Source: Nocardioides oceani (GTDB taxonomy: Bacteria; Actinomycetota; Actinomycetes; Propionibacteriales; Nocardioidaceae). Taken from it: a stretch of DNA of 40,103 bases. This document shows, piece by piece, positions 15,935-23,281 of this stretch (its first letter is position 1; every line of letters begins with the position of its first letter). The notes beneath the pieces are model-generated. The model was not told where the DNA came from, searched no databases, and saw only the letters and a program-made list of their open reading frames with translations. Location of the stretch: assembly GCF_030412965.1 (NCBI RefSeq), contig NZ_JAUHJQ010000017.1, positions 1 through 40,103 of the forward strand. The letters are read 5' to 3'. The position numbers and the translations under genes are program-made.

Positions 15935-17962
15935 ATGTCAGTCATTGAGACAACCACCGCTGCTCGGCCGCCGAAGGACATTCGTCCGGTGCGATCGCCG
16001 TTCCTGGCTGCGCTCTCGTTGCCCGAGATCCGGTGGGCCGCGCTTGCCACCGTCCTGTTCGCCGTGGGCGCGGTGGCCCAGGTCGCCGGTGCGCCTGAGG
16101 TCGTGTGGTGGAGCCTGTACCTGGCCTGTTACGCCGCGGGTGGCTGGGAGCCGGCGCTGGCTGGTTTGCAGGCGTTGCGCGAGAAGACGCTGGACGTCGA
16201 TCTGCTGATGATCGTGGCGGCCCTCGTGGCTGCGTCGATCGGGCAGATCTTCGAGGGGGCGTTGTTGATCGTCATCTTCGCCACGTCCGGCGCTTTGGAG
16301 GCATTCGCGACCCGGCGTACCGAGGACTCCGTCAACGCGCTCCTGACGCTCGCACCGGAGCGCGCGGTGCGTCTGTCCAAGTCCGGGGAAGAGGAGGACG
16401 TCGACGCTGAAACGCTGGTCGTCGGCGACCTGGTCCTGGTCCGGCCGGGCGAGCGGGTCGGCGCGGACGGCGAGATCCTCAACGGGGTCAGCGAACTGGA
16501 CCAGGCCTCCATCACCGGGGAGCCGCTGCCGGTGACCAAAGGTCCCGGGGACGAAGTCTTCGCCGGCACGCTGAACGGGGCCGGTGCATTGAGGGTGCGG
16601 GTGCATCGCGCGGCCGCTGACACCGTGATCGCGCGCATCGTGGCGATGGTCGAGCAGGCCTCGTCGAGCAAGGCCAAGACCCAACTGTTCATCGAGAAGA
16701 TCGAGCAGCGCTACAGCGTCGGCGTCGTGGTCGCCACGCTGGCGCTGTTCACGATCCCGCTCGTCTTCGGGGCCGAGTTCGAGCCGACCCTGCTGCGGGC
16801 GATGACCTTCATGATCGTCGCGTCGCCGTGCGCGGTGGTGCTGGCCACGATGCCCCCGTTGCTGGCCACCATCGCCAACGCCGGCCGCCATGGCGTCCTG
16901 GTGAAGTCCGCGGTGGCACTCGAGGAGCTCAGCAAGGTCGACCTCGTCGCCTTCGACAAGACTGGCACCCTGACCCAGGGCACACCCCGGGTGGCGTCGG
17001 TCGTCACGTTCGGTGACACGTCCGAAGCCGAGTTGCTGCGGGTAGCGGCCGCGGCCGAACGACGTAGCGAGCACCCGGTGGGTCGAGCCATCGTGGCCGC
17101 TGCTCGCGAGCGCAGCATCGAGTTCCCCGAGCCCGACGAGTTCGGCTCGACGCCAGGTCGCGGCGTGGACGCGAGGGTCGAGGGTCGATCGGTGACCATC
17201 GGCGCCCCCAGCCCACTGTTGCCCGCCGACGAGCGCCAGGCACAGGCTGCCGTCGCGGAGCTGGAACGCTCCGGTCACACCGCCGTTGTCGTGCTGGTCG
17301 ATGAGCGTGTCATCGGCGTCGTGGCACTCACCGACCGTGTTCGAGACGGAGCACAATCGGCGGTGCGGTCCCTCACCGACCTCACCGGCAACGAGGCGGT
17401 ACTGCTAACCGGCGACAACCAGCCCGCCGCCGAGCGCTTGGCCCACAGCGTCGGGATCACCCGGGTCGAGGCCCACCTCCTCCCCGCCGACAAGGTGACC
17501 GCCGTCAAGCGCCTGCGCACGGGCGGCCACCAGGTCCTGCTGGTCGGTGACGGCGTCAACGACGCACCCGCGATGGCGGCAGCGCACGTCGGGGTGGCCA
17601 TGGGCCGCAACGGTTCAGACCTCGCGATGGAAACCTCCGACGTCGTCCTGGTCCGCGACGACCTCGCCGCGCTGCCCAAGACGATCGACCTTGCGCGACG
17701 TGCGCACCGCGTCGTGAAAGCCAACCTCGTCATCGCCGGCACCGTCATCACCGTGCTCGTGGCCTGGGACATCTTCGGGACACTCCCGCTACCACTCGGC
17801 GTCGCCGGACACGAGGGGTCGACGATCATCGTCGCGCTCAACGGTCTCCGGCTGCTGCGCAAGTCCGCCTGGCAGAACGCCGGAACCGTGCCCGCCACCC
17901 CCACCGCCGCCGTCACCGGTGGTGTCAGTTCACGGCAGGGCGAACTGCACCGTGGTGCATAA
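15935..17962 (+). CDS. P1B-4-type heavy-metal exporting ATPase (CtpD/CoaT-like)
   Basis: A 675-aa metal-transporting P-type ATPase. The actuator domain has SITGEPLP, the phosphorylation site is DKTGTLT, the hinge is GDGVNDAPAMAAAHVGVAMG, and the transmembrane metal site is SPC in VASPCAVVLATMPP. The last helix carries HEGSTIIVALNGLRLL. SPC together with HEG(G/S)T marks subgroup P1B-4, exporters of cobalt, iron(II) or zinc. No N-terminal metal-binding domain is present, normal for this subgroup. The divergent ArsR gene and its TGAA-N6-TTCA sites indicate induction by metal; the flavin reductase gene overlaps its end. Confidence 0.94.
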   Translation: MSVIETTTAARPPKDIRPVRSPFLAALSLPEIRWAALATVLFAVGAVAQVAGAPEVVWWSLYLACYAAGGWEPALAGLQALREKTLDVDLLMIVAALVAASIGQIFEGALLIVIFATSGALEAFATRRTEDSVNALLTLAPERAVRLSKSGEEEDVDAETLVVGDLVLVRPGERVGADGEILNGVSELDQASITGEPLPVTKGPGDEVFAGTLNGAGALRVRVHRAAADTVIARIVAMVEQASSSKAKTQLFIEKIEQRYSVGVVVATLALFTIPLVFGAEFEPTLLRAMTFMIVASPCAVVLATMPPLLATIANAGRHGVLVKSAVALEELSKVDLVAFDKTGTLTQGTPRVASVVTFGDTSEAELLRVAAAAERRSEHPVGRAIVAAARERSIEFPEPDEFGSTPGRGVDARVEGRSVTIGAPSPLLPADERQAQAAVAELERSGHTAVVVLVDERVIGVVALTDRVRDGAQSAVRSLTDLTGNEAVLLTGDNQPAAERLAHSVGITRVEAHLLPADKVTAVKRLRTGGHQVLLVGDGVNDAPAMAAAHVGVAMGRNGSDLAMETSDVVLVRDDLAALPKTIDLARRAHRVVKANLVIAGTVITVLVAWDIFGTLPLPLGVAGHEGSTIIVALNGLRLLRKSAWQNAGTVPATPTAAVTGGVSSRQGELHRGA

Positions 17963-18638
17963 GAACGTCGACATCCCGATCGTCGTCAAGGAGGTCCGAC
18001 CCGAGACCCCCGGCCACCTGTCCCTCGTGTTCGCGCGACCACCGGGCTTCGACTACGAGGCCGGCGACTGGATCGACCTCGGGTTCGACCAAGACCTGTC
18101 CGGCGGCAGAACCTACTCGCTGTCCTCAGCTCCGACGGAGGCCGACCTCGTCATCACGTTCAAGGAAGGTCAGAGCGGGATCAAGCGCACGCTGCAGAAC
18201 GCCCGGGCTGGCGATTCCTATCGCATCACCGCGTACGGCAACGACTACGAGTTCTCGCTGCGTCAGCACCGCAACAGCGTGCTCATCGCCGCCGGCGTCG
18301 GTGTGGCACCGTTCCGGAGCATGATCGCCGCCCTGGCCCACCGCTCCAGCCAGGAATCAGTGCACTTGACCTACCTCAACCGCAGCCCCGACTTCCTGTT
18401 CCAAGACGAGTTCGATTCCTGGCAACGGCAGCTCCCAGCCGTCTCGATCGACTACGTCGTCACCCACGCGATGAAGAGCAAGGAACGCCGACGTCTCCTC
18501 ACCGAGTGCGTCGAGGACTCCGTGCACTACTACTACATCGCCGGTCCTCCGGCAATGATCGAGTCCACCGAAGTCGTCCTAATGGCCGCCGGCGTCGACC
18601 ACGACGACATCAGGATCGACGCGTTCGGCGGCTACTAG
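17952..18638 (+). CDS. FNR-type flavin/NAD(P)H oxidoreductase
   Basis: A 228-aa single-polypeptide ferredoxin-reductase fold: FAD-binding barrel with RTYSLSSAP near residue 58, NAD(P) domain with AAGVGVAPFRSM near 116 and AGPPAMIE near 198, ending at FGGY. No iron-sulfur domain is attached. GTG 17952 (or 17955) is used because upstream frame lies inside the ATPase gene; it overlaps the ATPase stop, so the two are co-expressed. It may supply electrons to change metal oxidation state or recycle flavin; this is inference from the operon. Confidence 0.85.
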   Translation: MVHKNVDIPIVVKEVRPETPGHLSLVFARPPGFDYEAGDWIDLGFDQDLSGGRTYSLSSAPTEADLVITFKEGQSGIKRTLQNARAGDSYRITAYGNDYEFSLRQHRNSVLIAAGVGVAPFRSMIAALAHRSSQESVHLTYLNRSPDFLFQDEFDSWQRQLPAVSIDYVVTHAMKSKERRRLLTECVEDSVHYYYIAGPPAMIESTEVVLMAAGVDHDDIRIDAFGGY

Positions 18639-18969
18639 CTGCGCCGCCCCGGTCCGCTCCAGAACGATGAGGATCCGTGGAGAGGTCCGAAGGCGACGAC
18701 AAAGTAGACGCCACCGAGGTCGAGGAGTCGAGCAGGCCAGCAACGGCCCGACCAGGGGCCCGACGCCCACCCCAACGAGCCCAAGCACCAAGACGCCAAC
18801 GAAGTCCGCGAGCCGGAGTAGGCGCCATCCACCGATCAGGTCGCTGGCCCGCCGGCAGTAGTCGGCCCGTCGGTGGCGCCCGTTTACTCGGCAGCAAGCA
18901 GGCCCTCCTCGGTCCGCACCTCGGGGGCGAGAGTCGTGTCGAGTCGTTCAGCTCCCCAAAGCGTGGGCA

Positions 18970-19334
18970 GTGAGGCTGGGCGTTCGCAGCACGATCATCT
19001 GGTCGGGCTCGAGGCGGAGGTCGTAGGGTCGCCGGCGACCGGCATCTCGTCGTGGGCACTGCTGCAGGGTGAGACCTCGGTCAACTGCCTGGCCGATCTG
19101 GTCCACGCCTCACCCTCTGGCGTCAGCCAGCATCTGGCCAAGCTGCGTCTCGCAGGGTTGGTGCACGGACGTCGTGATGGCACCTACATGTACTACGCGG
19201 CGGGCAGCAGCCACGTGCGCGCTCTACTCGAAGAGGCACTCTTCCATGCCGACCACGCCGACCGGGGGCTGGACAGCGAGGTTCCCCATAGCCACGGCAC
19301 CGGGCGTTCAGCGCCCGATGCGACGGTGCGCTGA
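18970..19334 (+). pseudogene. third ArsR-family regulator, N-terminal part scrambled
   Basis: The last two thirds are clear ArsR: SPSGVSQHLAKLRLAGLVHG as recognition helix, wing RRDGTYMYYAAG, and LLEEALFHADHAD as the metal helix, strongly similar to the regulator at 11945. The expected helix with the DxTR motif before it is unreadable in frame; a partial match appears in another frame at 19020-19060, implying small insertions or deletions. No credible start is visible. It is probably inactive and closes the island just before the right attachment copy. Confidence 0.55.
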
Positions 19335-19638
19335 TACGCCGAACGCGAGAGAACGCCAAGCGCCCTTCCGGCGCTCAGTTGCTTTCTAACTGACCCAGAG
19401 GTCGGGGCCCCAGATGCCGCCAAGATGACGTCCACCCAGGGCTCTGTTCGTCACCGGATGTCCCGGCGCATCCAGATTCGTGTACGACGGCACGCTCAGC
19501 TCGTGGCCCAGCCGCTCGACGCCGCGACCACCCTCGCGCGCCCCGACTGCTTACAGATGCGGACAACCAGCGGTCGAGGAACGCCAAAGACGGCTTCGGA
19601 TCTCTCCGAAAACCGCCTCTGACCTGCACCTTTACTTT
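19335..19638. other. right end of the island, no gene
   Basis: No coding frame is convincing. GGCTTCGGATCTCTCCGAAAACC (19592-19614), with core TTCGGA/TCCGAA, lies 25 bp beyond the 3' end of the right tRNA fragment. It mirrors the hairpin near the left copy and may be the element's own terminator for the restored tRNA. Confidence 0.45.
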
Positions 19639-19674
19639 GTAGCGGGGGCAGGATTTGAACCTGCGACCTCTGGG
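19639..19674 (-). repeat. attachment site copy 2 (tRNA-Met 3' part), attR-like
   Basis: Exact 36-bp repeat of 720-755. On the minus strand it again encodes T arm and acceptor 3' strand of tRNA-Met, but the match stops at the anticodon-stem 3' strand. The following bases (CTTCCGTCG) do not form an anticodon loop with CAT, and the expected acceptor partner AGCGGGG is not found intact upstream on that strand (only AGCGG near 19715). So this copy is also not a functional tRNA. It marks the right boundary of an 18.9-kb unit. Confidence 0.8.
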
Positions 19675-20040
19675 CTTCCGTCGTGTGCGCGCTCTAGGGC
19701 TAAGACCTTTTGACCGCTCTTGCCGACGCGTGCCGTGACCTGCACAAACTCTGGCAACCCGCGGGCATGCTGACCCAGCGATCTTGGCCGAGTTTGTCCA
19801 TTTTTGACCGCTTAGGCTGTAGTTTTCGGGTCATAAACGCGGCACGCCTCAAATCCCTCTTGCGCCCTGTGACAGGGGAACGACCTCGTCAATATGTTCG
19901 CCGAGCCGCGACCGCACTACACAGCACCGGGCTCAGGAAACGGGGTCGCACTTGTCGGCCGTGCCTCCAAGCTCGTGGACGAGCAGTCATCCTGCCTCCT
20001 CCGCATCCACCCATTGGCTGATGGGCGAGGCACGTCGAAC
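19675..20040. other. region right of the attachment repeat, no gene
   Basis: Only short, domain-free frames are present. The segment next to the repeat might have held a tRNA 5' half, but the remaining match is too poor to call a tRNA. Confidence 0.4.
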
Positions 20041-20046
20041 CATGTC

Positions 20047-20374
20047 CCTTCGCATGTTCTCCCCCGCCAACATCGCAAAGGGAGAGTGCAAGCAGGCTCG
20101 CACGGGCGGGCGACGTCGAGGGGGTCGAGGTCGACGGGCAGTGGCTCGTCGACGCCGAGTCGCTGGTGACGTTCATGGCAGGGAAGGTTGCGGCCGTCCC
20201 GCTGCTTCGTCAGATCATGCTGCGGGGCGGCGACGCGGCATGCAACGTTCGGTCGAGGCGCAGGCGTTGATGCGTGCTCGGCGTTGTGGGTGGCTGACCG
20301 AGCGGGCGGCCGACCGGCTGGCCGCCTATGTCGTGCGGATGAGCATGTGGGAGCTCTGGCCGGACGCCGGCTGA
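20047..20374 (+). pseudogene. small hypothetical gene broken by frameshifts
   Basis: Three good-looking protein pieces lie in successive frames: MFSPANIAKGECKQA near 20050-20100, GVEVDGQWLVDAESLVTFMA with VAAVPLLRQIMLRGG near 20125-20235, and MQRSVEAQALMRARRCGW ending in MSMWELWPDAG at 20374. Joined by two single-base corrections they would make one protein of about 105 residues. I do not recognise the family. A strong hairpin follows at 20391, as expected after a real gene. Confidence 0.5.
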
Positions 20375-20390
20375 CTCGCACCTGTACGAC

Positions 20391-20425
20391 AGAACCGCCC
20401 ACGACCGGAGACCGTGGGCGGTTCT
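20391..20425. terminator. GAACCGCCCACG-type hairpin (copy 1)
   Basis: Perfect 13-bp inverted repeat: AGAACCGCCCACG (20391-20403) and CGTGGGCGGTTCT (20413-20425). It is the first of five related hairpins in the right half, each after a small gene or remnant. Confidence 0.75.
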
Positions 20426-20477
20426 GGATGGTCCCAGATCGGCACCAAGCCGCAGCCGGGCGCTTCGCGCGGAGGAG

Positions 20478-20630
20478 CTAGTCGAGGCCCCGCTGGTAGA
20501 GGATGTTCGCCGTGCCGGCCGACTGGTCCTCGACCTGATCCACACGGGTCTCGAGTTCACCCAGCGCGGTGTGCCACTGGTCGTGCTTCGCGACGTCACC
20601 AACCACAGCGCCACATCGATCGCAGTCCAC
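20478..20630 (-). CDS. small CxxC/HxxxxH putative zinc-finger protein
   Basis: A 50-residue protein starting at GTG 20630, three bases after the stop of the preceding gene. It reads VDCDRCGAVVGD then KHDQWHTALGELETRV, so CxxC plus two His could bind zinc in a C2H2-like finger, followed by a short coiled-coil-like helix. Similar tiny zinc-binding proteins are common in actinobacteria and their phages. Function is unknown. It is the last of three small genes on this strand. Confidence 0.6.
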   Translation of the reverse strand: MDCDRCGAVVGDVAKHDQWHTALGELETRVDQVEDQSAGTANILYQRGLD

Positions 20631-20633
20631 GGG

Positions 20634-20810
20634 TCAGCCCTTCTCTACTGCATGACCACCCGGCTGGGGTCCACCTGCGACGTAGCGGTAGGCCAGGGCC
20701 AGGTTCACCAGCATCTCAGCCTGTGCGATCTCCGGGTAGTCCGAGACCTCCCCTGCTAGGCGATGGATCTGCTCAAGCAACGCGTCGTGTGTCTCCGTCT
20801 TCGAGGCCAT
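20634..20810 (-). CDS. small helical hypothetical protein
   Basis: A 58-aa protein starting at ATG 20810 (MASKTETHD). It is largely helical and amphipathic (LLEQIHRLAGEVSDYPE, then EMLVNLALAYRYV) with a Gly/Pro tail. I know no function. Upstream GAGCGGCC is a weak ribosome site. Its stop is 3 bp before the GTG of the zinc-finger gene, which supports an operon. Confidence 0.6.
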   Translation of the reverse strand: MASKTETHDALLEQIHRLAGEVSDYPEIAQAEMLVNLALAYRYVAGGPQPGGHAVEKG

Positions 20811-20846
20811 CGGCCGCTCTCCCCTCATCGTGACGACCCAGTGCCG

Positions 20847-21056
20847 TCAGTGGATCTGACGGTAGCGACCCCCACCGACAGCCGATGGTCGGCGCAACCC
20901 AGGGGACGGGTGTGCCCATGGTGGCGGGTCGCTCGTTGGCCTCGCACGTGCGATGCGGCACACACGCTCCTCCAGAACCGACTGGCCCTCCATGCGGTTC
21001 AGCGTCTGGGTCTTGATGCGGACTGGCCGCCGCAGATCTGACAGGGATCGGGTCAT
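20847..21056 (-). CDS. small hypothetical protein
   Basis: A 69-aa frame beginning at ATG 21056 with a strong AAGGAG 7 bp upstream. The first half (LSDLRRPVRIKTQTLNRMEG, SVLEERVCRIAR) looks like a real protein; the second half is Pro/Arg-rich and may follow a frameshift, since another frame reads ERPATMGTPVPWV over the same bases. No family is recognised. It heads the small minus-strand cluster and diverges from the alarmone synthetase gene. Confidence 0.45.
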   Translation of the reverse strand: MTRSLSDLRRPVRIKTQTLNRMEGQSVLEERVCRIARARPTSDPPPWAHPSPGLRRPSAVGGGRYRQIH

Positions 21057-21177
21057 CGGGGTTCTCCTTGGTAGGTGGACTTGCGGACGCTAGGTGTCGT
21101 CACCGACAGCGGCATGCCCTGTAGTCTCCGGGCGCATCGATGATGGGCCGTGGTTGGCCCCGGGGAGGCTGGGATCA

Positions 21178-21864
21178 GTGAGCGACGGCGTGCCCAGCAA
21201 GAGCCAGGTGAAGAAGGCCGGGAGCACCATCCGGAAGTACTTCCGCGAGGAGGTGGACTTCGATGTGGCGGTCGACGCGGTCGCAGTCGTCGAGGACTGG
21301 CGGCGAGCGCACTACATCCCGCTCGTGTCAGCCAACAACGGCCTGCGGTCGCGGGCTCGGACAGCGGGCGTCGAGGCCGAGGTGACGCAGCGGCTCAAGA
21401 GACGTCAGACGATCATGGACAAGGTGCAGAGGGAGCCGACCCTTGACCTCTCGCGGATGCAGGACATCGGTGGGTGTCGTGCCGTGGTCGAGTCGATCGA
21501 CGACCTGCGGCGCCTAGAAGAGCGCGTGAAGAATGGGCGCGTGCCGGTGGTCGGCGGCGCTGACTACATCGCCGAGCCCCGCCAATCCGGGTACCGAGGC
21601 GTCCACGTGATCGTGGAGTACCAGGGCCGGCAGATCGAGATCCAGTTGCGGACTACGACCATGCACTCGTGGGCCTTGGCCGCCGAGGACTTCTCGCAGA
21701 TGCTGGGCCTGAACCTCAAGCAGGACGGCGATCACCCGGTGCAGCTCTTCCTGGCCACAGCGTCGGAGATGATGGCCCTGCTCGAGACAGGCGAGGAAAT
21801 TCCTGATCCCCTCCGTGCGTTACACGAGCAACGTAGACTCGACGCACTTCCCCTTCTGCCCTAA
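21178..21864 (+). CDS. single-domain RelA/SpoT-type (p)ppGpp synthetase, candidate toxSAS
   Basis: A 228-aa protein with only the RelA/SpoT nucleotidyltransferase domain; no hydrolase, TGS or ACT domains. Key motifs: RMQDIGGCRAVV near residue 98, then DYIAEPRQSGYRGVHVIVEY near 127 and the catalytic-region EIQLRTTTMHSWA near 155. Such small alarmone synthetases make (p)ppGpp or, in toxSAS toxins, (pp)pApp or modified tRNA. GTG 21178 is used, with GGGGAGG upstream. An 88-aa gene starts 10 bp after its stop, so a toxin-antitoxin pair is plausible. It could also be a plain stress-response synthetase. Confidence 0.88.
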   Translation: MSDGVPSKSQVKKAGSTIRKYFREEVDFDVAVDAVAVVEDWRRAHYIPLVSANNGLRSRARTAGVEAEVTQRLKRRQTIMDKVQREPTLDLSRMQDIGGCRAVVESIDDLRRLEERVKNGRVPVVGGADYIAEPRQSGYRGVHVIVEYQGRQIEIQLRTTTMHSWALAAEDFSQMLGLNLKQDGDHPVQLFLATASEMMALLETGEEIPDPLRALHEQRRLDALPLLP

Positions 21865-21873
21865 GGTCACCGC

Positions 21874-22140
21874 ATGAGCGCACCGAAGATCCAGCACTTC
21901 ATCTTGGTGTTCGACCGCCACGCCGGTCACCTGTTGGACCAACTCGACTTCGGCACGAACGCGAAGAAGGCGCTCGGCAAGTACGAGGAGCTCGAGCGCG
22001 AGCACCGGGAGAACGCCTTCATGGACATCGTGCTCGTCGGGTCCGACTCGATCGACACCGTCAAGATCACCCACGCCAACTACTTCGATGGTTCGGCCAA
22101 GGACATGTACGCCGAGGTCCTCCGCATCTCAGCAGGCTGA
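21874..22140 (+). CDS. small partner protein of the alarmone synthetase, candidate antitoxin
   Basis: An 88-aa acidic protein, 10 bp downstream of the synthetase gene. It reads as a compact alpha/beta fold: IQHFILVFDRHAGHLLDQL, a Lys/Glu-rich helix, then MDIVLVGSDSIDTVKITHAN. I know no assigned family. Its tight linkage to a single-domain synthetase suggests a neutralising partner or cofactor; this is inferred from gene order. It ends 22 bp before a hairpin. Confidence 0.75.
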   Translation: MSAPKIQHFILVFDRHAGHLLDQLDFGTNAKKALGKYEELEREHRENAFMDIVLVGSDSIDTVKITHANYFDGSAKDMYAEVLRISAG

Positions 22141-22161
22141 GCGACTCCAGCGTCTAGACCG

Positions 22162-22194
22162 GAACCGTCCGCGTACCCGAGACGTGGGCGGTTC
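22162..22194. terminator. GAACCGCCCACG-type hairpin (copy 2)
   Basis: GAACCGTCCGCGT (22162-22174) pairs with ACGTGGGCGGTTC (22182-22194) using two G-T pairs. It lies between the convergent ends of the small partner gene and the first W-PGE-DW paralogue, so it can end both transcripts. Confidence 0.7.
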
Positions 22195-22196
22195 TG

Positions 22197-22463
22197 TCAT
22201 GTCCCGGCAGCTCGGCCGCGCGAGTGGTCGGTCTCGTCGGGCCGCACATCGGAAGTCGGCACGGTGTCGATATGCGTCTCAGTACCCTCAGGTCCAAGGA
22301 CACGAACATCGCTCGTCGGCACCCTGCCGATGTACGTCTTGCCTGGCTGCGGGCGTGCAGACACCACCGGCCGCCACCCGTCGGTGTGCTCTTCCCAGTC
22401 CCAGACTTCACCGGGGCACCAAGTGCCGTCGAGACGGACTTCTGTGCGCGCGAGCTGTTTCAT
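22197..22463 (-). CDS. small W-PGE-DW family protein (paralogue A)
   Basis: An 88-aa protein starting at ATG 22463 with GGGGAG upstream. The core VRLDGTWCPGEVWDWEE and PQPGKTYIGRVPTSDVR match paralogues at 23.4 and 39.0 kb. Here the end is duplicated: VPTSDVR occurs twice, the second followed by PDETDHSRGR. Strands and aromatic residues suggest a small SH3-like or KOW-like beta fold, but I cannot name one. Function is unknown. Confidence 0.6.
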   Translation of the reverse strand: MKQLARTEVRLDGTWCPGEVWDWEEHTDGWRPVVSARPQPGKTYIGRVPTSDVRVLGPEGTETHIDTVPTSDVRPDETDHSRGRAAGT

Positions 22464-22920
22464 GGTGTGAACTCCCCCGACGATGAGGATGAGCCCGAGG
22501 TTGGTCTGCAAGACGAGAGCAGAACACGCGGGCCGCTCGCCGCGTGCTGGCTTTGCAATGCCGTTACCCCGACGTGTCGACGTTGTGCAGCTTCGTGCCG
22601 AGCTTGTCGTGTCTCGCACCTGCTAGTAGCCATTGGCCGAGCCCACCGCGTCGGCAAGGGAGGCCATGTAGCCACCTGCCGACGCGGCTTGAAACCGGCC
22701 ATCCGGAGGGCTCCGGGGGGGAATGGCCGACGCGCCGACGTCATTGAGCGAGCGGTCTGTGCCGGCGACATCTCGGAGACTGGGCGGTAATCCCGCCCTG
22801 CGGGTGACCCCCGTCACTTACCCGGGGGTAGCGGCGACTATGTCCTTAGCGTGCGACCTGATGCGGTGCGAGCACACCCGCATCCGGACTGGCCTTACCC
22901 CCTCCCGGGCGGTCGGTCTG
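22464..22920. other. intergenic, no convincing gene
   Basis: Short overlapping frames without domains. GGGCGGTAATCCCGCCC (22782-22798) is a small hairpin. A real intrinsic terminator follows at 22921, implying that some transcript, perhaps a lost gene or an RNA, ended here. Confidence 0.4.
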
Positions 22921-22955
22921 GCGCCCAGCCCTTAGTGCCCCTTCGGGCTGGGCGC
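22921..22955 (+). terminator. intrinsic terminator with T-rich tail
   Basis: Perfect 11-bp inverted repeat GCGCCCAGCCC (22921-22931) / GGGCTGGGCGC (22945-22955) followed by ATCTTT. It is the most classical intrinsic terminator in the window, yet no obvious gene precedes it on the plus strand. Confidence 0.75.
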
Positions 22956-22992
22956 ATCTTTCACCCGTCCGAACGCAGGCTAGGGAATCGTC

Positions 22993-23214
22993 TTGGAAAC
23001 CGAAGCGCCCAACGTCGAACTGCCCCTCGACTGTTCATTCGCGGGAGCCTGGCCATTGGGGCATCCCCGCCACAGTCCGCCACAAGTCGAAGCATGCCCG
23101 CAGTGCGGCTTGTTGGTTCCGTCTGCGACCCTACGGAAGCTCCTCCCAGACCTGGCAACGAGCCACCACTACGAATGTGCTGGATGCAACCGAGAGACGA
23201 TCTACGCTCGTTGA
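22993..23214 (+). CDS. small zinc-ribbon-like protein
   Basis: A 73-aa frame from TTG 22993. Residues 35-38 are CPQC and residues about 62-65 are CAGC, spaced as in a zinc ribbon, with HH just before the second pair. No catalytic domain is attached. The start is uncertain because no strong ribosome site is seen. Function is unknown; zinc binding is inferred from the paired cysteines. Confidence 0.5.
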   Translation: METEAPNVELPLDCSFAGAWPLGHPRHSPPQVEACPQCGLLVPSATLRKLLPDLATSHHYECAGCNRETIYAR

Positions 23215-23281
23215 CCTCACACACCACCGCACACCGGGCGGCGCGTGGCGCCAGTAGTTCGACGGTGACGGATGGGTGGGG

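Noticed and set aside
15938..17356. 472-codon minus-strand frame opposite the P-type ATPase
   Set aside because: Shadow frame of a gene with all catalytic motifs.
19480..19713. 77-codon frame containing AGAGFEPATSGL
   Set aside because: This peptide is the well-known spurious translation of the tRNA T-arm/acceptor region in reverse; it is not a gene.
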